A stretch of DNA of 64,000 bases from an uncultured Bacteroides sp. (lineage in GTDB: Bacteria > Bacteroidota > Bacteroidia > Bacteroidales > Bacteroidaceae): the NCBI RefSeq assembly GCF_963678425.1, contig NZ_OY782855.1, positions 1,364,001-1,428,000 of the forward strand, in the 5' to 3' direction. A program made the position numbers and the translations under genes. Positions 27,572 through 36,452 of the stretch are shown piece after piece (the stretch's first letter is position 1; every line of letters begins with the position of its first letter). The notes under the pieces were generated by a model. It did not search any database. It was not told the DNA's origin and saw nothing but the letters and a program-made list of their open reading frames with translations.

Positions 27572-29647
27572 TTATAAAGTAAAGGTTAAAGTGGTACCAA
27601 ATGTCATTGGTCTGCCTTTCTGTCCAAAAGAGTTCCCAGTCATCTCAAAGTAAAAAGCTGTGTATTTCTGTGATGTTGCATTTTTTGTCCACAAATCAAC
27701 TGTCAGATTACCTTTATGCGCAGATACTTTTCCATTAAGAATCCCATAATAACCCTGACTTGCTGCATTTGTTTCATTCCAATAAAGCTTGCCAGTACCA
27801 ATGTACTGAGTAGAGAAAACCACTCTATCTACATATTTTGAATGAAGATTCAATGTATAGTCACCTCCTAACATCAATGTTTGTCCGGGAATATAAGGAA
27901 TAAAATTTCCAGAATAGTCAGCACTGCCATATTGATAAGATCTGAATTTTGCCTCTGTATAGCCATAACTCATCTGTAAGTTCAACCCTTTGTATATTCT
28001 TCCCTGCATAGTAAGTTCCGCTCCTTTGCTATAGGACTTTCCAGCATTTCTAAGCATAGAGCCTACAACTTTGCCTGCAGATGTTACTGGTTGAGAGATT
28101 TGTTGATTGTCCCAGTCAATATAGAAAAGAGACAAATCACCTTTCAGTCTGTCGCCGAAACAAGAGAACTTTCCTCCCACCTCATAGTTCCAACTATATT
28201 CTGGTTTGAAAGTCTGATCTTCAGCTACATCAAAAGAAGTATTAAATCCTCCGGTTTTATAACCTCTGGTTACAGTGGCATAAGTCATATTAACAGGAGT
28301 AAACTGATATTGCAAAGAGAACTTTGGAGTTAACTGTGTAAATTCAAGATTTGTATTAAGAGCCTGTACTGGCTGTATCGCTCCCGATACAATTTTCGCA
28401 TAATTGTAGTCCTGCTTAGCTTTTTCATAGTCAAAACGCACCCCCACTGTTGCAGATAGTTTCTTAAAAAGAAGATCTTTCAACGTAGACTGGTGATAAA
28501 AAGCAAAGCCATCTGTTGGTGCATCATAATCTTTCACTGTGGGTGCTGCCGACTTTACATTAATGGTATTTGTGGTACCTTGGTGAAATGCGAAGAAACC
28601 ATTCAACCAAGAGTAACGCTTATCTCCCAAAGATCTCATTTCCAATTCCTGTGAAATCATGTGCTGACGTTGTTTCTGAGTCACAAAATAAACTTCCTTA
28701 GGAGTAAAATCCTGATCAATGGCTTGTCTGTCATCAAAGTACTGGTATCCGGTAACCGATTTCAGCAAAAAGTGATCAAAAGAATAATTCATAGTCAGCC
28801 CACTAGTCAACACTCCACGACGATAGGAACTATAATCATTATAATTCACATTCCCAATCTTTCCGGTTGTCTTATCTATCAAAGCATAAGGATAACCTCC
28901 CTGATCTGAATTCTCATAATTCACAAGTAAGTTCGCGTTGAAGCGGGCACTCTTTCTCCAATATAATTTCAGTTTTCCTGAAGCAGCGTTCAAATTATCT
29001 GCTTCACTACCAGTATAGTCATTTTTAAAGAACCCATCAGAGTGCTTGTAATTCCCGGATAGAGAATAGCCGAATGAATCAGATAATTTTCCATAGTATG
29101 ATCCCGAGAATTGTGTTTGTCCATAATTAGCAACAGTTGCACTCAATGTACCTCCATTATATGCCAACGGATTCTTGGTATACACATTAATAATTCCTCC
29201 CATCGTGTTACGTCCGTAAAGAGTTCCTTGTGGTCCTCGAAGCACCTCAATTCGATCGACTTCGTTTATGTCGAAATCAAAAACAGATTTATCAAAAAAA
29301 GGAACTCCATCCACATACAATCCTACTGAAGGAACATTTATCTTGGAGCCAATACCACGGATATAAATAGGTGAAGTTAACTTAGAGCCATAGTCCGGAA
29401 TAAATAGATTTGGTATAGCTGAGCTGATATCTTTCATTCCCAAAATATTCTTATTCCGAATTTCACTCAGAGGGATTAATGACACAGAAGCAGGAATTTC
29501 GCGGATATTCTTCTTTTCTTTATACGAAGTAACAACCACCTCATCTAATACTACATGAGGTTTACTCAGTGTATCATTATCTATAGGGCTTGATTGTGCA
29601 TACTGAGAAAGTAAAAAGAGAGAGAATAAAAGTGCTGACTTATACAT
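27572..29647 (-). CDS. TonB-dependent outer-membrane receptor
   Basis: A TonB-dependent receptor of about 691 aa. After the signal peptide (MYKSALLFSLFLLSQYAQS) comes a TonB box-like segment (DEVVVTSYKEKK), the plug domain (about 35-150, with RIEVLRGPQGTLYGRNTMGGIINVYTK) and a 22-strand-type barrel ending in an aromatic strand (PMTFGTTLTFTL). There is no SusC-type extension, and it resembles iron-siderophore or porphyrin receptors. I prefer the ATG at 29647 over 29674, because the latter lies within the predicted -7 element. It leads the operon TonB receptor-MFS-hemN-hemG, suggesting uptake of a heme precursor. Confidence 0.9.
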   Translation of the reverse strand: MYKSALLFSLFLLSQYAQSSPIDNDTLSKPHVVLDEVVVTSYKEKKNIREIPASVSLIPLSEIRNKNILGMKDISSAIPNLFIPDYGSKLTSPIYIRGIGSKINVPSVGLYVDGVPFFDKSVFDFDINEVDRIEVLRGPQGTLYGRNTMGGIINVYTKNPLAYNGGTLSATVANYGQTQFSGSYYGKLSDSFGYSLSGNYKHSDGFFKNDYTGSEADNLNAASGKLKLYWRKSARFNANLLVNYENSDQGGYPYALIDKTTGKIGNVNYNDYSSYRRGVLTSGLTMNYSFDHFLLKSVTGYQYFDDRQAIDQDFTPKEVYFVTQKQRQHMISQELEMRSLGDKRYSWLNGFFAFHQGTTNTINVKSAAPTVKDYDAPTDGFAFYHQSTLKDLLFKKLSATVGVRFDYEKAKQDYNYAKIVSGAIQPVQALNTNLEFTQLTPKFSLQYQFTPVNMTYATVTRGYKTGGFNTSFDVAEDQTFKPEYSWNYEVGGKFSCFGDRLKGDLSLFYIDWDNQQISQPVTSAGKVVGSMLRNAGKSYSKGAELTMQGRIYKGLNLQMSYGYTEAKFRSYQYGSADYSGNFIPYIPGQTLMLGGDYTLNLHSKYVDRVVFSTQYIGTGKLYWNETNAASQGYYGILNGKVSAHKGNLTVDLWTKNATSQKYTAFYFEMTGNSFGQKGRPMTFGTTLTFTL

Positions 29648-29671
29648 TTTTTGCTCTAAATTATTTTTTTG

Positions 29672-29703
29672 CAAAAGTACTACTTTAAATTATATTCTGT
29701 CAA
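29672..29703 (-). promoter_or_regulatory. Promoter of the porphyrin-uptake operon
   Basis: On the minus strand TTGACA (29698-29703) and TACTTTTG (29672-29679) are separated by 18 bp. The -7 box overlaps the alternative upstream ATG and therefore supports the 29647 start. No clear Fur box was seen. Confidence 0.55.
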
Positions 29704-30403
29704 TCCTCATTAATTAGGATTTAAAATGTTAATCAATCTTTAATTATAAAAAACATTAGTAAACAAGACAAACCATCTTCACTAATAAGTCTGCCGACTA
29801 TAATATATAAACAACCTTTATAAAATCATTAAGAGGAACTCTTCATGGATCTCTGCATGATTATCTATTTTAGAAAATAAATGATGAAAATCAGGAATCA
29901 AAATCACAGCTAATGATTCGAGCATTAAAATAACAGGCAAATTCAGTTTTTATTTATGACTTACTCTCTGTATTATTTTTTAACTAAGCAACAAAGATAG
30001 CATAATCTTATCATTGTTCCAATCTGATTTTAATAATATAATAACGCATCATATAACAAGACACATCTTAACTTGCTGTATGGTAAAAGTTAAAACATTC
30101 TGTATATCATAGCATTACCTTTTCTTTAATTGAAATAATATTTAGGATATTTTTTCAATTATATCTCTTATATTTGCAGCTTTATAAAATAGCCATTAAT
30201 GAATAAAATCTTTAAATACCCCATTAAAGGTATAGAGAGACAATGTTAAACATGACAAAAGTTTTCACAGGCGCTTTATATTATTATTTATTGAATATTA
30301 CTTAGACATAAAAAAAGTCGGAGCTTATATTCTACAAACATGAAAAGACAAAACAGAAATAATATTACAATAAACAAATAAAACACGAAAGATTTTAAGA
30401 ATT
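29704..30403. other. Long divergent intergenic region
   Basis: About 700 bp of very AT-rich DNA without a supportable gene on either strand. A TATATTTG -7 box at 30169-30176 could start a roughly 220-nt leader for the lyase gene. No riboswitch or clear operator was recognised, but a leader of that length could hold one. Confidence 0.5.
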
Positions 30404-32905
30404 ATGAAATTTAAATTTATTGTTTCGCTATTGCTATTATTTAGCATAGCCTCTTATGCCTCAGAAAACAGATTAGCTTCTGAGCCAACGGTTTTTGACA
30501 TCATTATGCAACGGGTTCAACAATCCGAATGGGCAGGAGTAACAAGTGCCGCTTCACTGGATGCTGAAGTAAAAACATTGTCCGCTTCCCTTCTTGCAAA
30601 TGGTTCCTGGACGGATATTAACTATACAAGCACAGCAACAACCAGTTGGGGGCCATTCACACACTTGAATCGGTTAACAAAGCTCATCTTGGCTTATACA
30701 TTAAATACTTCCGCAAACTATGGAAGCAACGCCTTATACCAAAAGATTTCAGCAGCTTTCAACTATTGGTATACTACAGATCCGCGAAGTACAAACTGGT
30801 ATCTTCAGGAAATAGCATGTCCTCAACGCGTGGGAGTTTTACTCATTCTGATGCGTGCAGGAGCAGAGCAGCTTCCTCAAACTTTAGAACAGAACCTGAT
30901 TGCCCGTATGAAGAGTATTGGAGGAAGTCCCGATGAACCATATCGGGGAATAGGATCCAATAAAGTTGATATTGCAACTCATTGGATTTACAGAGGCTGT
31001 TTAACGAAAGATGACAGCGTTTTATCATTCGGCGTGCAACAGGTATATTATCCTATTTTTATGACAACAGGCGAAGGCTTGCAATATGATTTTTCTTATT
31101 TTCAAAATGGTCTGCAACTTTATGCTGGTGATTACGGCGTTCCATATATCTTAAACATAGCTAAAATAGCAAATTATACCTTAGGAACACAATATGAGAT
31201 CAGCCAGGAAAAATCAGATTTAATAACAACGTTTACAAAAGATCATTATTTAAAACTCATCCGAGGAAAATATTTCCTTTACAGTATTATTGGACGTGAA
31301 TTGAGCAATCCATCCGGCCTCAATGCCGCAGCATATTCAGAATCTATATTAATGGCATCCAAAGTTAAAAACCTGGATCCCAACCATGCTGCAGAATATG
31401 ATGCTGCCATAAAACGTTTAAAGGGAGAAGTGTCTGCAAGTTATCAGATTTCACCTCAGCATATACATTACTGGAAAGGAGATTATGCATTATACAATTC
31501 TCCGGATTACACTTTTGATGTGCGAATGGTATCGACTCGTACTTGTCGAGATGAGAATGGCAACGGGCAAAACCTGAAAGGATATTTCCTTAGCGATGGA
31601 GCAAACTCTATTGTAGTGGATGGAAATGAATATCTGGATATCTTTCCAGTATGGGACTGGGCAAGAATTCCGGGAGTTACTGCTCCTCAGAAAACATCCA
31701 TTCCTAAACCTGCACAATGGGGAAATCCAGGAACTTCTGTTTTTGCAGGAGGGGTATCCAATGGTACTTACGGAGTAACAACTTATCTTTTAAACGATCA
31801 GCAATATAGTGTTAACACCACAGCCCGAAAATCCTGGTTCGAGTTCGGAAATGAGGTTGTTTGTCTGGGAGCAGGAATAAAATCGACTGCAGCCGAGCAA
31901 ATTAATACTACAGTAAACCAATGTTTACTGAATGGGAATGTTGTGGTGAAAACCAATAATACTGAAACGACCTTAAATACAGGTACATACAATTACACCA
32001 ACAATGTCAGCTGGATTTATCATAATAAAGTGGGCTATTTCTTCCCAAAAGGAGGGAATGTTAATCTAACCAATAACCAACAATCAGGAAGCTGGTATTC
32101 AATAAACACTAATAGCTCAAGTTCCACTGTTAACAAAGACGTATTCAAACTCTGGTTTAATCACGGTACAGCTCCAACAGCAGCAAACTACGCCTATATC
32201 ATTGTTCCGGGCAAAAGCATTGATCAAATAAGAAGTTATGATACTTCAGATATTGAAATATTAATTAATTCAGATTCGCTGCAGGTAGTTCATCATAAGA
32301 AGCTGAACCTGTGGGGAATGGTCTTTTACAAAGCGGCAAGCTTTAAAAACAGTCAGTTCGCCATAAAAGCTGATAATGCATGTGCACTTATGTTGCAAAA
32401 TCCTGAATCGGCAAGCGTTCAGGGGTGGTTGTCTGATCCGTCACAAAACAAGTCTGAAATTAAGTTACGCTTTGTATCGTCGGCTATTACTGCTGAGAAA
32501 GAATTAGCCACTATTATGCCAACAGCGCCATCCGCTGGTTCAACTATAGAGTTTGTCATAGATAAAAATACAACCGATAGTAAACTTACAGGGAAAACAC
32601 AATCGGATCCTTCTACGGGGATCGAATCTACCAGTTCGGATCTCAGTAGTTTATTTGTTCCAAATCCAGTAAAGAGAGGAGAAAATGCTCAATTGAAATT
32701 TCAGTCGATACAGGAAGAAAATGTTCAGCTTAAACTGAACGATATTAATGGAAGAAGAATAATTTCAAAACTTTGTCCAGTTGATAAGGGAGAAAATTTA
32801 ATTCCGGTTGAAACCTCATCACTTAATTCTGGTATCTACCTTATTTCAATATTATGTGAGAACAAATTAAATATGATAACAAAAAAATTATTAGTTGATC
32901 AATAG
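30404..32905 (+). CDS. Polysaccharide lyase family 8-type protein with T9SS type A sorting domain
   Basis: An 833-aa secreted lyase of the hyaluronate/chondroitin/xanthan lyase family (PL8), which cleaves uronic-acid glycans by beta-elimination. After the signal peptide, an alpha-toroid domain carries NWYLQEIACPQ, GSNKVD (Asn186) and YFQNGLQLYAGDYG. Central and C-terminal beta-sandwich domains follow. The catalytic Tyr is conserved (Tyr244), but the adjacent catalytic His of classical PL8 enzymes is Asn235. The last about 85 residues are a sorting domain (LFVPNPVKRGENAQL, then DINGRRI, then LNSGIYLISI). No SusCD pair or other glycan genes are near, so it stands outside a polysaccharide utilisation locus. 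The exact glycan substrate cannot be told. Confidence 0.87.
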   Translation: MKFKFIVSLLLLFSIASYASENRLASEPTVFDIIMQRVQQSEWAGVTSAASLDAEVKTLSASLLANGSWTDINYTSTATTSWGPFTHLNRLTKLILAYTLNTSANYGSNALYQKISAAFNYWYTTDPRSTNWYLQEIACPQRVGVLLILMRAGAEQLPQTLEQNLIARMKSIGGSPDEPYRGIGSNKVDIATHWIYRGCLTKDDSVLSFGVQQVYYPIFMTTGEGLQYDFSYFQNGLQLYAGDYGVPYILNIAKIANYTLGTQYEISQEKSDLITTFTKDHYLKLIRGKYFLYSIIGRELSNPSGLNAAAYSESILMASKVKNLDPNHAAEYDAAIKRLKGEVSASYQISPQHIHYWKGDYALYNSPDYTFDVRMVSTRTCRDENGNGQNLKGYFLSDGANSIVVDGNEYLDIFPVWDWARIPGVTAPQKTSIPKPAQWGNPGTSVFAGGVSNGTYGVTTYLLNDQQYSVNTTARKSWFEFGNEVVCLGAGIKSTAAEQINTTVNQCLLNGNVVVKTNNTETTLNTGTYNYTNNVSWIYHNKVGYFFPKGGNVNLTNNQQSGSWYSINTNSSSSTVNKDVFKLWFNHGTAPTAANYAYIIVPGKSIDQIRSYDTSDIEILINSDSLQVVHHKKLNLWGMVFYKAASFKNSQFAIKADNACALMLQNPESASVQGWLSDPSQNKSEIKLRFVSSAITAEKELATIMPTAPSAGSTIEFVIDKNTTDSKLTGKTQSDPSTGIESTSSDLSSLFVPNPVKRGENAQLKFQSIQEENVQLKLNDINGRRIISKLCPVDKGENLIPVETSSLNSGIYLISILCENKLNMITKKLLVDQ

Positions 32906-32981
32906 AAAATAAATAGCCCTATAGCAATGTTGATAAACGAATTAATATTATAGCCTTCATTATTATAACATTAAAAGTAAC

Positions 32982-32989
32982 TATCTTTG
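32982..32989 (+). promoter_or_regulatory. -7 box of the rhomboid gene
   Basis: TATCTTTG, an exact TAnnTTTG match 44 bp before the ATG at 33034. No -33 TTTG at standard spacing. Confidence 0.45.
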
Positions 32990-33033
32990 CGATTATAAAT
33001 ACTGAACTATAATATTAATTCAATAATCACAAA

Positions 33034-33627
33034 ATGACTACATACATCATTATAGGCATTACAGTTGTTCTCTCTTACATGTGTTTCAATAATTCTGAAT
33101 TATTTGGAAAGCTGGCATTCAGCCCTTACCGGACAATAAAAAGTAATGAATGGTATCGCTTGATTACCCACGGATTGGTGCATGCCGATACCACACATCT
33201 TTTTGTGAACATGATTACTCTCTGGTCATTCGGGACCTATATAGAAGAAGGCTTTGAATACTTAGGATTTGGTATAGGTGGTTATCTGGGACTCTATTTC
33301 GGGGGAATGATTGCAGCTTCACTTTATGACCTGATCAAACGTCGCAATGATCCCTATTACAGATCAATCGGTGCCTCAGGTGCAATATCAGCAGTATTGT
33401 TCACCTCCATTTTCTTCAATCCTTTTGGGAAAATACTATTATTTGCTATTATCCCAATACCCGGCATTTTATTTGGACCACTTTACCTGGTCTACTGCCA
33501 GTATATGAATAAAAAGGGAGGTGACAACATTAATCACAACGCCCACTTCTATGGTGCAGTTTATGGATTAATCTATCCTTTGTTACTGGAGCCTAAGTTA
33601 ATCTATACTTTCTTATCCAATTTTTAG
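33034..33627 (+). CDS. Rhomboid family intramembrane serine protease
   Basis: A 197-aa six-helix protease that cleaves membrane proteins within the bilayer. The catalytic Ser115 is in GASGA and the catalytic His171 is in NHNAHFYG. The family's helix-2 HLFVNMITLWSFG segment is intact. It has no extra cytoplasmic domain. It is transcribed alone between two terminator-like structures; substrates are unknown. Confidence 0.93.
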   Translation: MTTYIIIGITVVLSYMCFNNSELFGKLAFSPYRTIKSNEWYRLITHGLVHADTTHLFVNMITLWSFGTYIEEGFEYLGFGIGGYLGLYFGGMIAASLYDLIKRRNDPYYRSIGASGAISAVLFTSIFFNPFGKILLFAIIPIPGILFGPLYLVYCQYMNKKGGDNINHNAHFYGAVYGLIYPLLLEPKLIYTFLSNF

Positions 33628-33660
33628 GAAAAGAGATTCTCTACTACCGTTTAAAAATAC

Positions 33661-33702
33661 AAATAGCATTATCAAATCTTTTTAAGGATGATAATGCTAT
33701 TT
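33661..33702. terminator. Bidirectional terminator hairpin
   Basis: AAATAGCATTATCA (33661-33674) pairs perfectly with TGATAATGCTATTT (33689-33702). It lies between the rhomboid gene and the convergent M28 peptidase gene, so both transcripts may use it; U-tracts are short. Confidence 0.75.
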
Positions 33703-33741
33703 ATGTTTTACACCAGATTTCTAGCAACACACAACGCTAGG

Positions 33742-34740
33742 TCAATACTCCTTTTCGTTCGCAAGTTTCCATACATTCAGGAAAGAAGCTTTAGTTATCT
33801 CTACAAGTTTCTCCCAGTTTAGACGATCCGCATGGTCGCTTGGTTTATGATAATCAGGATGTCCGTTTGTGTGATACCATATAATAGGAATACCTGCTTT
33901 GGCGAAAGAACTGTTATCACTACCACCAACAGGTTTATCCCATGCATGATAAATTGGTTCCAGCTTCAGGTTGTATTTTTTAATATCATTCTTCAGCCAA
34001 TCACCAAAAGCGGGATGAGATTCAGTATAGAAATAGTCTACAAGTTGGGGTTTGGCTTCATTTGTGTTACGACCTATCATATCAAAATTCAGATAACCTT
34101 TGACAGACTGTATAAACGGACTGCTTTGCACAAAATAGCCTGACCCAAGCTCTCCCAATTCTTCGCCATCCCAGAAAGCAAATATTATAGTCCGTTCGGG
34201 TTTTTCTCCACTGGCAAGAAAGGCCTGAGCCAGTTGTAGCACAGCCGATACGCCCGAAGCATTATCATCCGCACCATTATAAATACAATCGCCAACTAAT
34301 GTAGGGTCCATTCCAATATGATCATAATGAGCACCCACAATTACATACTCATCAGGGTGTTTCCCTTCAATTTTTCCCAGAATATTGTTCAATTGTAGCC
34401 GTTTGTGCACACCACTCTTTATTAGAACGATGGAGTCCGGATGCACTTGCCATTTACCTTTCTGCTGCCTTTCTTTGCGGTAAGTTTCGAAAGGCTGGTA
34501 ATATGAATCTCCCAATGGTGAGATATTCATCAACCGAAGCAACGAAACAATATACTCTCCTGCAACTCTTCCACCCCGTGTTCCGGCTTCGCGGCCTTCC
34601 AGTTCATCGGAAGCCAGAAAGTTAATGCTTGCTTTAGCGGCCTGTTGGGAAATACTTTGCAATCCTCTCTCCAATGGTTTCTGAGCGAATATTGCTAAAC
34701 TTGCTGTCAGAAAGAGTGAAGCTACAATCACTTTTTTCAT
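33742..34740 (-). CDS. M28 family zinc aminopeptidase
   Basis: A 332-aa exported peptidase (signal peptide MKKVIVASLFLTASLAIFA). It has the full M28 di-zinc set: HYDH in GAHYDHIG, the bridging Asp in NGADDNASG, catalytic Glu-Glu in WDGEELG, Asp in NFDMIGR and the final His in IWYHTNGHPDYH. It should remove N-terminal residues from peptides in the periplasm. A -7 box precedes it at 34763-34770 (minus strand), and it is monocistronic. Confidence 0.93.
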   Translation of the reverse strand: MKKVIVASLFLTASLAIFAQKPLERGLQSISQQAAKASINFLASDELEGREAGTRGGRVAGEYIVSLLRLMNISPLGDSYYQPFETYRKERQQKGKWQVHPDSIVLIKSGVHKRLQLNNILGKIEGKHPDEYVIVGAHYDHIGMDPTLVGDCIYNGADDNASGVSAVLQLAQAFLASGEKPERTIIFAFWDGEELGELGSGYFVQSSPFIQSVKGYLNFDMIGRNTNEAKPQLVDYFYTESHPAFGDWLKNDIKKYNLKLEPIYHAWDKPVGGSDNSSFAKAGIPIIWYHTNGHPDYHKPSDHADRLNWEKLVEITKASFLNVWKLANEKEY

Positions 34741-34762
34741 GTTTATTGGTTATTGGTTGATG

Positions 34763-34770
34763 CAAAGATA
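34763..34770 (-). promoter_or_regulatory. -7 box of the M28 peptidase gene
   Basis: TATCTTTG on the minus strand, 22 bp before the ATG at 34740; exact TAnnTTTG match with a short leader. Confidence 0.5.
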
Positions 34771-34868
34771 AGAATTTTACAGATGAACCATAGCTGTTTC
34801 ACGTTTGTTATAATCACTGCTCCTATCTAATTTCATCATGACATAAAGAACCAATCAATATTAATATT

Positions 34869-36350
34869 ATGGATCAGAAGAAAAAACTGACAACTGAAGC
34901 TGGTGCACCAATCGGTGACAATCAGAACATTCAGACAGCCGGCCCGCACGGACCAGCGTTAATGCAGAATGCATGGTATATGGAAAAGCTTGCCCATTTC
35001 AATCGTGAACGTATTCCGGAAAGAGTTGTCCACGCTAAAGGATCGGGCGCTTTTGGAAGATTGATTATTACAAACGATATTACCAAATACACTAAAGCTG
35101 CCATATTCTCGAAGGTTGGTAAAGAGACCGACTTATTCCTTCGATTCTCCACGGTAGCAGGTGAACGCGGAGCTGCCGACACGGAAAGAGATGTGCGCGG
35201 TTTTGCCATTAAATTCTATACAGAAGAAGGTAACTGGGATTTGGTAGGAAATAATACTCCTGTCTTTTTTATTCGTGATCCATTGAAGTTTCCCGATTTT
35301 ATACATACACAAAAAAGAGATCCGAAAACTAATATGCGAAGCAACACTGCCGCATGGGATTTCTGGAGCCTTTCTCCCGAATCGCTTCATCAGGTTATGA
35401 TCTTAATGAGTGATCGAGGTATTCCAAAGAATCTTCGCCAGATGCATGGCTTTGGTAGTCACACGTTTAGTTTTTACAACGCAAAGAATGAACGTTTCTG
35501 GGTGAAATTCCATTTTAAATCTATGCAAGGCATTGCAAATTTCACCAATGAAGAAGCTGCAAAGATTGTTGCTCACGACCGCGAATATTCACAGCGCGAC
35601 CTGTTTAATCATATTGAAGCCGGTAATTTCCCAAAATGGAGAATGTGCGTGCAGATTATGACGGAAGCCGAAGCAAAAATCTATCGGTTCAATCCGTTCG
35701 ATTTGACTAAAGTATGGAGCCAAAAAGATTATCCGCTTATTGATGTTGGAATTATGACATTGAACAAGAATCCCGAAAATTACTTTGCCACAGTAGAACA
35801 GGCAGCCTTTAATCCGGCGAATGTTGTTCCGGGTATCGGATATTCACCCGACAAAATGTTGCAGGGCCGACTGTTTGCTTACGCTGATGCACAACGTTAC
35901 CGTCTGGGAGTTAATGCCGGAAGTCTGTCGGTTAATGCCCCACGCTGCCCGTTCCACAACTATCATCATGACGGGAAAATGCGTTTTGATGATAACAACG
36001 GCGGTGATGTGAATTATGAACCCAGCAGTTTTGGTGGACCCAAAGACGATAAAGCTTATATAGAGCCCGGTTTTCCTCTGGAAGGAGAAGCGTATAACTA
36101 TAACCATCGGGAAGATAAGGATTACTACACTCAACCGGGCGATTTATACCGTTTGGTTCCAGTGGAAGAAAAAGAACGCATCCATAAAAATGTGGCAGCA
36201 GCAATGGAAGGTGTTCCTGAAAATATAAAGATTCGTGCCATTGCCCGTTTCTATCAAGCTGATGAGAACTGCGGAAAAGGCATTGCTTCCCAATTAGGGA
36301 TTGATATAAAAGCCGTTCTTGCAGAAGTAGAAAGGCAGAAGATGGAATAA
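34869..36350 (+). CDS. katA: Monofunctional heme catalase
   Basis: A 493-aa small-subunit, clade 3-type catalase that dismutates hydrogen peroxide in the cytoplasm. Distal His55 lies in ERVVHAKGSGAFG, distal Asn128 in GNNTPVFFIRD, and the proximal heme ligand Tyr338 in RLFAYADAQRYRLG. Length and order are normal. It gives this anaerobe oxidative-stress resistance but needs heme, which links it functionally to the porphyrin locus at 23.6-29.7 kb. It is monocistronic with a long perfect terminator hairpin. Confidence 0.97.
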   Translation: MDQKKKLTTEAGAPIGDNQNIQTAGPHGPALMQNAWYMEKLAHFNRERIPERVVHAKGSGAFGRLIITNDITKYTKAAIFSKVGKETDLFLRFSTVAGERGAADTERDVRGFAIKFYTEEGNWDLVGNNTPVFFIRDPLKFPDFIHTQKRDPKTNMRSNTAAWDFWSLSPESLHQVMILMSDRGIPKNLRQMHGFGSHTFSFYNAKNERFWVKFHFKSMQGIANFTNEEAAKIVAHDREYSQRDLFNHIEAGNFPKWRMCVQIMTEAEAKIYRFNPFDLTKVWSQKDYPLIDVGIMTLNKNPENYFATVEQAAFNPANVVPGIGYSPDKMLQGRLFAYADAQRYRLGVNAGSLSVNAPRCPFHNYHHDGKMRFDDNNGGDVNYEPSSFGGPKDDKAYIEPGFPLEGEAYNYNHREDKDYYTQPGDLYRLVPVEEKERIHKNVAAAMEGVPENIKIRAIARFYQADENCGKGIASQLGIDIKAVLAEVERQKME

Positions 36351-36362
36351 CCGTCTTTCATA

Positions 36363-36415
36363 TTTAATACAAGAAAAGCTGTTTTAGATTACCAAACAGC
36401 TTTTCTTGTATTAAA
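36363..36415. terminator. Long perfect terminator hairpin after katA
   Basis: A perfect 22-bp stem (36363-36384 with 36394-36415, 9-nt loop) lies between katA and the convergent S41 peptidase gene. The A/T-rich base of the stem can serve as a U-tract on either strand, so it is probably bidirectional. Confidence 0.8.
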
Positions 36416-36452
36416 TTAAATAATAACTATTTTTAGTTTATAATAAAGTCTT

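Noticed and set aside
29648..29760. Fur box upstream of the TonB receptor operon
   Set aside because: No sequence resembling the GATAATGATAATCATTATC palindrome was seen; iron control remains possible but unsupported.
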